From Isoetes taiwanensis (Eukaryota > Streptophyta > Lycopodiopsida > Isoetales > Isoetaceae), in assembly GCA_021234155.1 (NCBI GenBank), contig JAJEKV010000564.1, forward strand, positions 82,687 to 146,686: a stretch of DNA of 64,000 nucleotides, in the 5' to 3' direction. Of this stretch, positions 10,990 through 22,620 are shown piece by piece; within the stretch, counting starts at the first letter, position 1; each line of letters opens with the position of its first letter. The position numbers and the translations under genes were made by a program. Below the pieces are notes generated by a model. The model was not told the DNA's origin. It saw nothing but the letters and a program-made list of their open reading frames with translations, and did not search any database.

Positions 10990-13900
10990 GATAAAGGGAA
11001 AGGCGCGCAGGTCTCGGCATGCATGAAGAGGGGGGGTACGTAGGAAGTGGCATGCAATTAGTGGCGAGAGATGAGGGAGCTCTTGGAATCCCCGCCGGTT
11101 GAGAGGTATGTGGATTGTTCTTCCTCTCAATATAATTCGAGACCCAGTGGGATTGTGTTTTGGAGACTCGGTCTTGATCCCATCAAGCATGCCCCCTTTA
11201 GGCGGATGCGTGATGCCCTCTTCCCTCGCCTTGGGAAGGGATCACTGGCGGTGATCGCCCTCTTCTAGGGTGCATGTGCTGATGTGCCTCTAGGGTGCCC
11301 ACGGATACCTCTCGGGGATGCGAGGGCAGCCCTAACTCTCTTGCCCGGCCTGGTGGAGCAATGACTTTGCTCGCATCACTTTCGGGGGGGTTTGGATTGG
11401 ATCTTAAGGCTGAGGGTGTAGGGCCTTCGTGTTCAAGAGGCTCACGAAATTTGTAGAGGATCATCACTCTATTGACCTGCTGGCGACTCTTCGGAGACTC
11501 CATGGATAGATATTGATCATACCGGACATGTTCGGACCATTGAGAATCTAGTTTCATTTGCGGTATTGGGCTACTTCACGGGTTACATATTGGACCAGGA
11601 GTTTTAGCTCTTGGCTTCTTGGGACATCACGGCGGATTGGTTTGCAGGTACCCGGTCTCTGAAATTCCTACCAAATAATTTCTTCATAATCATGTTTGGT
11701 GAGTCTTCCGATGCGGCAATTGGTTAGTCGGGGAGTGGATACTTTGGGTGAATCTTATGTGTTGTATCGATTATTATACTCGGCAATGTCCACCGATTCT
11801 TTTAATGGTTAAAATCTCGTGTTGGTTCGGTCGAGGATCTTCCTCTCGATCGATGGTGCTGATTTCTTGGTTTCTATGGCTAATGGCACAGGTGTATATT
11901 TGGCTCATTCTATTGTGCGGGTCCCAAGATTTGTGTTGCTCTGCTGTTTTTGCAGCCTTTGCCTACTTCTCTTCGGTCGTAGTGGTCCCTGGCATTTCCT
12001 CTTCGATTGAAGCTTTTGAATGGCTCGAGATCGTGAGGATGTTTCCATCTATTGTGCTACCATCGACCATGTTGATGATCCGCCGGGTGCTTGTGATGTG
12101 GTAGGGGTTGCGGGTGCTTATCACGGGGGCCGGAATTCCTTTGTTTGAGGCAACCTTGATGAGAGGACTTGAGTGATGCGATGAGTGGAGTTAGACGGGG
12201 TGGTGGTGGTTGGGGAGGTGGTGTGGGGAGTAGGAGGCGAGCTTCTTCTTGGCCGCCATTGGATGCCCGAGGGGCTAGGGATGTGGTGGCTCGGGGAGGG
12301 CTCGGATGATTTGGTTGTGGCTAGGTCCGAGGGGCAGGCGTGGGAGGGCTGATGATCCTGGGGTGGGGATGTCCGTAGTGGTATGTGTCGGCATGAGGTG
12401 TTTGGAGCAACCCGGTTGGAGGTAGAGACTAGTGTGGCTATGACTCATGGAGGTGTTGGGGGACTTCCAAGAACGTGTTGGGCGTGGAATCTGTCTGGTA
12501 CATTGGTCACATTGATGTGATTAATCCTCGGCTCTAGATGATGACTCGTGGGTGGGCATGGGTGGGTGGGTAGGCATGTGGGGCTGGACACTTCTCCTCC
12601 GGGATGAATAGGTCGATCCTTAGTTGGAATGTAATGGAGTGCGGTCCTCTAGTAGTAAGAGGAGCCCGTGTTTCTTTAACGCGCAGTTGCGATCGATATT
12701 GTTTGCATTCAGGAGCATAAGTGTCCACGAGGGTGATATGTCTAGGCTCATGAATATGGTTGGTAGGCGGTTGCCTCTATTGCTTCTTCTTCCGGGCGGA
12801 CTAGTGGGGGTACTCTTATTGCTTGGAGGATGGATGTGCGAGTCCGTATGCAGCAGATAGGTTTTGGTGGGTGGGCAATAATTAAGTGGTTGGAGGGAGG
12901 GCAAGAGTGGGGGATTGTTAATGTTTATGCCCTAATCCTTCTCGAGGGGGTGCTTTATGGGCCACTGATTCGGAATAAGTTCTTGAGCCGTTGGTGGGTT
13001 CTGCGGTCGCTTGGTTGTTGTTAGGGGACTTCAATATGGTAGGCGGTAGAGGATCGCTCGGTTGGAACCAGGTTGTGCATGGGTTTGAGAGGTGGTCTCA
13101 TTTGTTGCAGGATTTGGCCTTGGTTGAGGTCCATGGAGACTTGTCTTTCACCCTATTGTAATAGGCGGATTAGTGCGGGCAGGCGTATGCTAGGCATGGC
13201 CGGTGTGATGCTTCCCCATATACACTGGATGGTGTGCCCTCTTTTGCGCCGGAGTAACATTTTGTCTACCTCCATTTCTGATCATTACCCTAATGTTTTG
13301 TCGGTCGAGTGCGATTGCCTCTCGACCCTCTAGGGGCTTCCGTTTGATGCACCGGTTCTCGGCCACGGTGCGGAGTTGTGGCTTGATACATTTTCATCTA
13401 CGAAGGGTATATGCGGTATGGTGGCTGCGTTGGCGGGTGGCGTTTTGCCAAAGGTCTTTGGTAGGCGGATTATGCAGCGGGGAGGCGGCGGGAGTTGCAT
13501 GGTCTCTATCGGGGGAGTTGGAGAGGATTGGTATGGACCTTCGATGGCATTAGGGGAGAATCGCGGTGTTGCGAGCAGCTATTGTTGCTTTCTGGAAGCA
13601 AGGTTAAAGTCACGGGGGCGTGTGAAGCGGCCCTTACCGGTTGAAGGAGGGGACATAAGTTCATGGTGTTCTTGGGCGGCTAGGCTGGGCGATATCACGA
13701 CATCTATGGCGTCCCTTGCTTTGCACGATGGCGGGACATTGGAGGAATCCGCTGATTTCTGCGGAGGTATGTGCATGCCCATTTTCGGGGTTTTCGCACG
13801 GTACTCTTCCCTATGAGCAGGAGATCACGGGAGCTTGTTTTGGGGTACATTAGGCCATCTATGCCTCACCGGCGTGAGAGCTTGGGCGGGAGCTCTCGAG

Positions 13901-16450
13901 AAGGATTTAAGCGGCGGCATGTATGTGCATGGCCAAGGATAAATGTCACGGGCTGGATGGCATTCTGTGGAGTTCTTTCGGACTTATTGGGAGGTGGGCT
14001 GGTGAGTGGATTGTGCAGGTGTATCTTGAGTTCTTGCGGTCTTCTCAAATGGATAGGATCTTGAATACAGCATGCATTTCCTTGATTCCTAAGGTTAGCA
14101 TGACCTTCTACCATTAATGATTGGAGGCCTATCTCCTTGTTGTCTTACGTGTATAAGATTATTGCGAAAGCCTTGGCGAGAAGTTGAGGCTAGTGTTGAC
14201 TTCTTCCATTAGTAAGGTGCGATCACGGGTTTGTTCTAGGAGGAACATTTTGACTAATATTTGCCCGCGACTTATGAGGGGCCTTTATTGGGCGGAAGAA
14301 CAGGTCAAGGCATTGCCTATCTTAAGCTTGACTTTGCCAAAGCTTATGATAGTGTCGTTGGGGAGTTCTTATGCGCCATGATGTTAGCGTTGGGCTGTGG
14401 TCCACGCTTTCTGAGAAGCGATCATGAAATTTGCACGCAGGTCGGCCACGGGGGCTACGGTGGTGTGCGGGGTGAACCCTCGCCTTTCTCTCTTAGGAAG
14501 GAGGGTGCGTCGGGGTGCCCTTTGGCCCGGTTTTGTTCACGATTGTGGCCCGGAGAGCCTTGATTATTTTTGTTTTAGGCTGCGGTGGATGGTGGATGGG
14601 TGGTGGATGGGCGATGACACTTTCCCTGACACTTTCGTCTTCTTTGGCCGAAGAGAATTTCTTGGAATGTGAAGGGTTTGTTGGATACTTTCTCCTTGGC
14701 CTCGGGCATTCTTCTAAATTGGGGTAAAGCTGCTCCGCATTATGGGCCCGGTGACTCAGCCCCCCCCTTGTTTGGCTCTATTCCCTTGGAAGGTGCTTCG
14801 GGTAATGTGTGTGTACTAAAACATTTGGGTATTCCCTTTGGAGGGATGTTTCCATGGGGAGGGTGTGGGATGAGATTTTGCGAGAGGGTTGCGAGAAACA
14901 CCTCAATTGGTGGAAGGGTAGCAAGTTGTCCATGGGGAGTAGGATCACTATTGCCAAGTCGATACTGTAGCACTCATGTATCTGATCGGCATGTGATGTT
15001 AGCTCACGAGGGGTAAGATCTGAGGCTTTGGATAAGATTGTTCGAAATTTTGTGTGGGGCCGGGGATGATGAAGGCGGTTGTTAAAGTGGCTTGGTGGAA
15101 GTGTCTCCCATCCGGGGAGGATGGGGGCTTAGCCATTCTGGATTTGGTTGCATAATAAGGTGTTGGTCTCCAAGTTTGTTTGGAGCATTTCTGCGAGAAT
15201 GGAGCATCTTCTCACAGTGCGGCATTGTTGTTGCAATCTCTTAAGCCATTGTGTGGCATTTGGGAAGCCGATCTATGCATGTGGGTTGCCACGGGCCTTT
15301 GTTCTATGGTCTCGGCCTTTCCCACATGCATCCCCTTTTCGGGAGTGTTGGGCTTGGGATCATGTCGTGTGCTCTTCCGGCTAGATTATGCCTCGAGTTT
15401 ATCACCACTCTTTCTCCTTTCTTGTGGGTGCCTCTTGGTCTGCCCCCTTTGTGCATGCTCGGGCATGCTGAGGGCCTTTGGAGGCGAGCTGCGTTGTGCT
15501 CACCTTGGAGGATTGGTATTGGGGTGGTCAGCTTGGGAGTTCTTCGAGCTTCGCTTTTAGCTGAGGGGTGTGGCGGGCTATCACGGGAACAAGTGGCGGG
15601 GGTATTCCACTACACATACCTATAGTCCCTCGGGGATGATGTGGTGGTGCGAGGTTTGGAAGGTTCATCGGGATGTTGTGTCTTCTTGTTTTGTGCGGTC
15701 TTCTTACCGGGGATCTTTGGCTATTCACTGACACTTCGCCCCCGCCGGGCAAGTGGCCTCTGCGGCTTTCGGGTTCTCGATGGCCTTCGGTTTGGGCGTG
15801 GACATGGAGCTCACTTCCCCAGAAAGGTTAGGGTGCCATGGCGAGGGTGGTGCACGGCTTGTATCGGGGTGAATGCCCTTTGTGAGTCGGTTTAGGGCGG
15901 GTGTGAGAGCCCTCTCGCCCTTGTTGTGGCCTTCATCATTGAGGCTGTGGAGCATTATGCGGTTTTATGCCCTCACTTGCATCATGCCCGGATTGGGTCG
16001 GGCTACTCTGTTTGGTGAGATTGACTAGCCGCCAGCTTGATTCTTCATGTGTATCTGGTGGTTGGCAGCTCTTGCGGCGGCAAAGAAGCATTGCATGCAT
16101 GGCTTGGTTGGTGGGCTGATTTGGAAGGCGGCGGTTGTGGATCTTCGTGGGATTCACACACCGCAACCTCTCGATTCCTCGTTCGAGTACAAGCTATTTC
16201 AAAGCTTTTCCATTGTTCAGGGATTAGTAGAGCGTAAGTTTGCCATTTGGCAAGGGACTTCTTGGGTGTTGTAGATGGTGAGGGCTTCGGTTTATACAGT
16301 AGAGTTGCAGTTTTTCCTGGGTGAGTTTGTTGTGGAGTGTCGAGGTATCATTTTGTATCTTTGGGGCGCTTCTCCTTCCTCCTCACTTGCTTTGTAACAT
16401 TACCATTCTTTTTAATATATTGATGACACAGTTCTTCAAAAAAAAAAAAA
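10990..16450 (+). mobile_element. Long degenerate L1-type LINE with poly(A) tail
   Basis: On the plus strand, a GC-rich body with ORF2 domains in L1 order (endonuclease, RT, C-terminal region) ends in a 3' segment TTTTTAATATATTGATGACA and a 13-base A run at 16,438-16,450. The 5' part (about 11.0-12.5 kb) should hold ORF1 but is too decayed for me to recognise a gag domain. No target duplication was found beside the tail: the word after the poly(A), TATCTGGTCTAGG, has no partner near 10.3-11 kb. The left edge is approximate. Confidence 0.8.
12600..16270 (+). pseudogene. LINE ORF2: endonuclease, reverse transcriptase, C-terminal domain
   Basis: APE-type endonuclease motifs appear in order: GIVNVYA near 12,915, LLGDFNMV near 13,020 and SDHYP near 13,277. 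The RT then shows NTACISLIPKV (about 14,065-14,100), DWRPISLLSYVYKIIAKALA (about 14,124-14,180), LKLDFAKAYDSV (about 14,320-14,355) and a decayed RG..QG-CPLA box near 14,500-14,530. The part from about 15,100 to 16,270 fits the Cys/His and helical C-terminal region of plant L1 ORF2, but only loosely. Many frameshifts separate these blocks. The protein would nick target DNA and copy LINE RNA; this copy cannot. Confidence 0.85.
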
Positions 16451-16728
16451 TATCTGGTCTAGGCCATAGGATCGGATGTATCGGAATTTAATGGTAGTCG
16501 AGGTGCATCTTGTTTTAAAATATACAATGCTTTTAAAAGCAGGTTTGGTACAAATAGAGGATTTTAAAATCCAAGGGAGAAGATGAATATTTAAAACTTA
16601 TATCAATAATCGCCTAGCTTGAATGATGCTTTTAACATTCGACATTCTAACCTAGAAAGCTAAATATTTGAACCAATTTTTAAGAAGTATAGATCTTGGA
16701 AAATATTGATTCTATTTTGCTTTTGCTC

Positions 16729-16858
16729 GCACAAAACCAACTCTTAATTCTTGCTATTGAATAATATAATAACTAGCATTAAAAAACTAAGGTTGCACAA
16801 AACCAACTCTTAATTTTGCTATTGAATAATATAACAATTAGCATTAAAAACTAAGGTT
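16729..16858. repeat. Two-copy tandem repeat, period 66 bp
   Basis: Copies at 16,729 and 16,795 both begin GCACAAAACCAACTCTTAAT and continue through AATAATATAA and TAGCATTAAAAA to CTAAGGTTG. They differ at only a few positions, so the duplication is fairly young. Confidence 0.85.
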
Positions 16859-16937
16859 GTGCCATGCCTTTAAGCCCACTTCTTAAGATCAAGAATAAGA
16901 TGATAATAAAAGAACACAAATATAAGAAAGGCAAAAA

Positions 16938-17011
16938 AAGTAACTAAGGATCACCACACTTATCATTGTACTTGATCACATTCTAGTGGTTTTAATATAT
17001 TCCTATATATT

Positions 17012-17046
<35 letters not shown>

Positions 17047-17054
17047 CTAAGGAT
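16938..17054 (+). mobile_element. Very short L1 tail insertion with target duplication
   Basis: An insert of 89 bp (16,952-17,040) ends with TTTTAATATATTC, TATATATTC and a run of about 28 A. It is flanked by perfect 14-bp direct repeats AAGTAACTAAGGAT (16,938-16,951 and 17,041-17,054). The 3' sequence resembles the end of the LINE at 16,400-16,450. This is the signature of target-primed reverse transcription aborted after about 60 bases. Confidence 0.85.
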
Positions 17055-20000
17055 GTGTATTATTAGACTTTATGATGTATGACAATCTTGAACTTGTTCT
17101 AAACTAACTCAAAGCTTGATCTTTTTCAAAAGAGCTCCTATACCCCTTGAGCTTTGAATACTTCAAGATTAAGGAAGCCTTAGGAACGATTGATGAGACA
17201 AAACAATGATAGATAGAATTAATTTTTAACGCCCACGAGACCGATTAGCCATGGGACCTGATTGGTATTAGAGCATTAGAATAGGCGCACAAACAAAAAA
17301 TTAATTTTGATTGTCCACGGAGATTGATTAGCCATGGAACTAATTAGTTGATTAGAGCAAATAGGACTAGGGAGCTTTGTGATTCCGGAGCTAGTAGATC
17401 GGTCGAATCATGCGAGGTGGGAGGATAGTCGATGATGAAGGAAATTGGCCGTGTTCCAAAGAAGGGACCAAATTTTTACTACGGTTTTCCTAATTTTTTA
17501 AAATCATTGGATTGAAAAATACTAGATCTTATGGTTAAGACAAAGGACACGTTACAAAACATGATGTGGCAGACCAATGGATAGGCTAGTATTGTAGGGA
17601 AAGCCAAGCCGTTTTAAAATATAGACATAAGTCGAACTCCAAAATATTTGCCATAACACAATGTACATTACATTGTAGCTATAGAATGATGTTCAAGTGG
17701 TGAGAATTGTCGTTTGGACATTGTGATGCATACGTTTCTCTATATCCTATAACCTCATGGTGGATGACATGACCATTATCATATTCACTTTGCAACAAAT
17801 ATGCTTAATACCTTGAATACACCACCACAAAAAGTATCAATGTCCTTCACAATGATCATGTGATACCCATATGATTATTTATAGGCTACAATTCTAAAAA
17901 ATATTTTACACCATCTACATGATCTAGATAACAAATATATTATTTATATGATCTTAGATAACTTAGAATATTATTGTGTTTTAGTGCCCGTCCTTGCTCT
18001 TGAACATTACATGTCCTAAACAACCATTAATATCCCAATCGTTCTTGGCTTGTCATACGATTTGTGCTTATATCGTAGCATAAGCCTTTGACTATAATTA
18101 TACCATTTCTTCACATTCCTAATCTCTATTTTCAACCTTTTTTATATGCTAAATTGTTCCAGATACGCCTTTTCATCCTCGGGGCACACAAGAGCATATA
18201 CCACAAAGATCAATGAAAGACAATATGCGTGCATGTTTGCAAAGGAAATTGCATAAGTCATCCAACAGGCATCTTGGAACCCAAAGAAGTTGGAAAAGAA
18301 GCATAAAAGGTATACTAAATATTTTTAAATGTCGCAAACAACTCCAAAGTCTTTGGAAATTGTATCTTGAAAATAGCTTAGTTATTCCATGTTTAGACTA
18401 AACATACACATAGGTGCATTACTGTATACATTTTTGTTAATGTTGTTCATCTATCAATCATGTGTCTTTAGGTATAAAATGTTCTCTATCTCTATGACAT
18501 AAAAAATTTCTATCTATCTATCTACCTATCTATAAAATCAATACGTTTGGTTTTTGGTTGGTCTCGAGGACGTTAAAAATCTATTCTATTATTCATATTC
18601 CATCTCTTCTCTATCAATTATATTTTCTACTCTGTTTGTATGTAATAAATGCACCTTTGTTGTCTCTATTCTCTCTTTATTCTTAAGCTTTTTCTCTCTT
18701 TGTTCTTCTCTTTTTCTTTTCTTTTTAAGGACATCGGATACTATTAACACTTATACAATAAGCGATACAATGCGATCTAACTGAAAGTGAATCGATCCCA
18801 CGAGTATGACAATATAATACTAGAAACCTACAAAACAATTCCTTATTTTTATACAAAGATAGATTTATCTAGATTGATGTTAAACATCCATGGGATTATT
18901 CTACCAACTTGATCTGCTCTCTCGGTGGGTTTGAACTCCACTAAATCACTTGGAGACATATCGATTGGAATAATGGTAGTAGAAATTTGGAGCTACAAAG
19001 TGAATTTTATAGTAGCTTAAGGAGTCAATCTATTATTGCGACATGCAACCTTCTTCATGTGGAGAAGACTATTAGTATCAAGGTTTTCCCTCGAAAGACT
19101 TTTTGTGCATGGGTGTTTTAACCTTATATAATAATAAGCTTCATGTACTCTTTCTAGGAACATTATTTTTCTCTCTTTGGTGCCTCGCCCTCACGCCTCA
19201 TTCTCTCTCTAGCATCTCATTCTCTCTTATCGCTCTCTCTTTGGGGTTTTGTCTCTCTCCATATGCCCCAGTTCCTTCTCACTCTTCTCCCTAGTTGCAA
19301 TCTTTATTCCTTCTTTCCAAGACACACTACTTTTCGGTGTCTCTGCTCCCCTATCTCTATTGGTCATCTTCTCTCTCTAGAAAGCCTTTTTGGCTTCTTT
19401 GTCTCACTACAAGTCACTTACTCAGGAGCTAGAAGCTTCTCCAAAATGTTCACGCAAGTCAATGGCCCGATGTGTGGTGACTTGGGCTCTAACACTCTAG
19501 CCTTTTGGCCACTTTCTCTCTCTATAGTCCATTTTGGCCTTCGTGTCTCTCCTAGCCTCCTCTAAAGCCGAGATTTTCAAGCGAACTCCACATCCATGCT
19601 CCTCTCATCCCTCAACCCCATTTCAAAGAATCTTGACATTGGGAATTGAAACCTCCCCCTGGAACCCCCCAAAACCCCCCACGCCACCACATGCCAACCA
19701 CTAAGAATGTCGTCAAGTGTGTTTTGCTATCCTACTTTGAGATAATTGAGTCTTTATGAACCCTTCACCTACTCTAAACCTTTGATATCCTACTCCTCTT
19801 TCCTTCTCTCCCTAATTACTTCTTCCTCGTCCGGTTCTATAACCCGGATAGTCATGCTCACTTTTATGGCCTACTCTCGGGCCCCCCTCCCTCCACCCCC
19901 TTACATTGAGACATCCACCAAATCCCATTCACAATCCCTGGACCCAACCTCATGCAGTCCATACCCACAACCTCATTCCCTATTATGTAACGAGCTTTAC

Positions 20001-20109
20001 GGGAGGAACAAGTGGAAGGGCCACCACAATAATGGCCCGGGCTAGACAACAAAGGCAAAAAAAGCCTTTTCCCAGAAGAGAGATGTGTGCAAAGACCCGA
20101 TTTCACATC
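17055..20109. other. Unassigned AT-rich region with low-complexity tracts
   Basis: No gene family is recognised. It holds a TATC microsatellite (about 18,505-18,535) and long pyrimidine-rich CTCT stretches (about 18,590-18,725 and 19,160-19,560) that create serine/leucine/phenylalanine-rich open frames of no obvious meaning. Two near-identical phrases around AGATTAATTTT and ATTAGCCATGG (17,215-17,345) suggest an old local duplication. Confidence 0.4.
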
Positions 20110-20800
20110 GGCAAGCGGTTAGTCTGCTGCTCAACTTTGGCCAAGACTAAGGTGGTTCTCATATCATCATCACATCACCCAAGGTCTCCCTTCATTAGTT
20201 ACGAGGGCGAATGTGGATGTGACACCCACCCACAAGTACTTAGGTGTAGAGTTTCCTTCTACAATGTATTAGGACACTTCCATCTAATTAAGAGCGACGA
20301 CGGCGTCTTTGGAGGGCAATCGTATGCAATGCAAAACAACCGCCACGCAGTAGAGCATGCGATTGGACCCATCGGTCCCACCTATTTAAAGTCTTGGTGG
20401 AGCTCGTCCTTCTATATGGGGTCAAACTCTAGGGCCCGTAATATTCCTTACTACCTGGAATGACTTGGACCCGGTGCAAAAGCCTTCTTGACACGGGTAC
20501 TAAGAGTGAAGCCCACGGTCCCATGTGAAATCATTTGCGGGGAGACGTGTTTCTTGCCTCTTCATAGGATAGCCATTGATCACCATGCATCATCTACTTT
20601 CAGAAGGTGGTCAATATGGTGATGCTTAACTCCCCAACTTGGCCTACACTATAGCAATGGGGCTGCAGTGCATAAGAGCTTTGTGGCTAGCCAGGTGGAT
20701 GCTCTATGAGGTGGAGTAATGCTGCCCTTACTACTTAGAGATTATGAAGACTACTCTCCAATTGAGATATGGAGACCTACAATCCAAGTGATCGATTTGA
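20110..20800 (+). mobile_element. LINE fragment, ORF region after the RT catalytic core
   Basis: Plus-strand frames resemble the part of an RTE-like LINE that follows YADD. The readable blocks are LAKTKVV then ISSSHHP, VELVLLYGVKL, YSLLPG or IPYYLE, AFLTRVLRVKPTVPCEII and FLPLHRIAIDH, spread over different frames. They correspond in order to the tail of the minus-strand LINE at 24.9-25.7 kb. The RT core and the 3' end are missing. It abuts the gypsy integrase fragment at about 20,885. Confidence 0.6.
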
Positions 20801-20884
20801 GTTGGAAGCCTATAACAAATTTAGCAAAGATAAGGTTCTTTAGAAAAGATTGTTAAAGTCAAGATCGACCACTCCAACTCCAGG

Positions 20885-21710
20885 AGCATCAGCTACATGC
20901 CAGTCTCTCGGGGTTATGATGCCATCATGGTTGTCGTTGATCGTTTCTCTAAGATGGCTCATTTTATTCCCTGCAATGTCACCATCACCAATGAGGGAAC
21001 AACGGATCTTCTTCTTCGTGAGATAGTCAGACTTCATGGCTTGCCCGATACTATCGTCAGCGATCATGGACCACAGTTCGTCGCAGGTTTTTGGAAGCGA
21101 CATTTGGAGTTATTGCATATCGACTGCTCAATGACATTTGGTCATCATCCAGAAAGTAATGGGCAGGCGGAGTGTACGAATCAGACTCTGGAGCAATATT
21201 TAAGGTGCTTTATCAGTTATCAGCAGGATGATTGGGTCGATTATCTTCTACTAGCTGAGTTTGCCTATAATAACTTAGCACATGCTTCCAAACGGCCAGA
21301 CTCTGTTCTTTCTAAACTCTGTTCAGCATCCTTGCTGGTCCCTTAGCCATCCGGCAAATGACTTCGGTCAATCCTAGTGTCGTATCTCGACTTGAGAAAC
21401 TCTAGGCTCCTCAATCATATCTTCACATCATCTTCATCGAAAGCACAAGAATGCTATCATCGCATTACGCTGATTTGTATCGACAGGAAGCTCCTAAATT
21501 TCACATTGGTGACCTTTTCTGGCTTCTTTATAGGGACCTCCCTACCTCACGTCCCTGCAATAAGCTTGACTATCGTCGCCTTTGTCCTTACCAGATCACG
21601 GCTCCGGTCAGCAATGTGGCATTCCGCTCGAGCTCCCTCCATTTGCTCGGTTTCATCCAAGATTTCATGTTTCTCTATTGGAGCCCTATACGTTAATACT
21701 TTCCCCGGTC
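20885..21710 (+). pseudogene. Ty3/gypsy integrase fragment with GPY/F-like end
   Basis: An open stretch at 20,897-21,346 (149 codons) carries VSRGYDAIMVVVDRFSKMAH, the second catalytic Asp in IVSDHGPQF and the Glu in HHPESNGQAE, then LLAEFAYNN. The segment just before VSRGYDA that normally holds the first catalytic Asp (a DFI motif) is deleted or rewritten, so the active site is incomplete. After a frameshift near 21,300, PKFHIGDLFWLL and RLCPYQI mark the GPY/F-like C-terminus. The LTR follows in the same orientation. Everything from gag to RNase H is missing. Confidence 0.88.
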
Positions 21711-21916
21711 GCGTTCCTCCGCCTTTCACCACCAAGATAAATTGATGATCATGAGGAGTTCGAGGTTAGAGATTCTAGACTCCAAGTTTCCTGCGTCGGC
21801 GATTGTATTACTTTGTCGATTGGTAAGGTTACTCACCAAGTGATAGAACCTGGGGGCCTGCCGAGAATCTGAGTAATGCTCCTGATAAAATTGCGGAGTT
21901 TTACTGCCATTACTCG

Positions 21917-22520
21917 AATAGGGGGATGGTGTGACGACCATAAGGATATTCGTATCATATGAATTATACTCGTATGTACAAAGGACGATCGTCACACGGA
22001 TGCGAAAAGGTAGTTGCACAGAGCAAGGTTTGAACTCGCAACCTTCCAGTTGCGAATCACACACATTTGCCAAGTGCCCTACCAATATTTGTTAAAGACA
22101 TTTCCTTATGTCTTTCTCATATGCGGGACTGTTTCCAGGAGGTTCTAGAATATTCTAGAGCCTACATGCATGCGCGACACTTGGCATGATCTCATCCATT
22201 GGAGTGGCGCGATCCTGGCCGTTGGCCTACATATATAAAGAGGCATCTCCTTCTTGTCGAACCATTCCGGTTCAACGCCAGTCTTGAGCCTTCTAGGCAT
22301 CTGTCTCATGTTCCTGTTTGCCTTCGGCCATTGTACTCTTGATTCCTGTTCGTATATCAGATTCTTTCCGATCTTGGCATATTTCTTCCGTATTTCTTGT
22401 GTATTTCCCACGCATTTTCCTTGTTTTTAATGTAGGTTCATGACAGATTCCTTTTTTGCCATTCAATTGCGAACTTCTTGCACTATGAAATCCATAGATC
22501 ATATAGTTGTGTAAGATGTA
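21917..22520 (+). repeat. Polypurine tract and 3' LTR of the gypsy fragment
   Basis: Downstream of the integrase, the purine-rich AATAGGGGGATGG is followed at 21,930 by TGTGACGACC, a typical LTR start with TG. A TATA-like box TATATAAAGAGG lies near 22,230, suiting an LTR promoter. The right end of the LTR is not fixed; I place it near 22,520 only by the change in sequence texture. A tRNA-like segment lies inside on the opposite strand. Confidence 0.55.
22018..22086 (-). other. tRNA-like segment inside the LTR
   Basis: The minus strand reads TTGGTAGGGCACTTGGC (A-box-like) and about 35 bases later GCGAGTTCAAACC (B-box-like), with a possible arm between them. The spacing and T-loop-like GTTCAAACC suggest a tRNA-derived sequence, either a SINE head or a decayed tRNA. 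No acceptor-stem pairing could be shown, so I do not call a tRNA gene. Confidence 0.35.
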
Positions 22521-22572
22521 GAATCATTTATAATTATATGTTGGTCTACAATCATGTTCTGCAATATTGCTA

Positions 22573-22620
22573 GGCTAGTGGCATGCAATGAGAACTGGCT
22601 AGTGGCATGCAATGAGAAAA
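22573..22620. repeat. Two-copy tandem repeat, period 24 bp
   Basis: GGCTAGTGGCATGCAATGAG occurs twice in tandem at 22,573 and 22,597, with identical cores. Confidence 0.9.

Noticed and set aside
10990-12500. LINE ORF1 (gag-like) with zinc knuckle
   Set aside because: The position is right and some Cys-rich frames exist, but no C-X2-C-X4-H-X4-C pattern could be read, so I did not list it as a gene.
13293-15625. Long open frames of 115-146 codons in several phases as separate genes
   Set aside because: They are GC-rich shadows of LINE ORF2; the RT and endonuclease motifs explain the region.
19100-19600. Serine/leucine-rich open frames as a membrane protein gene
   Set aside because: They arise from CTCT-rich low-complexity DNA, without a family motif or splice structure.
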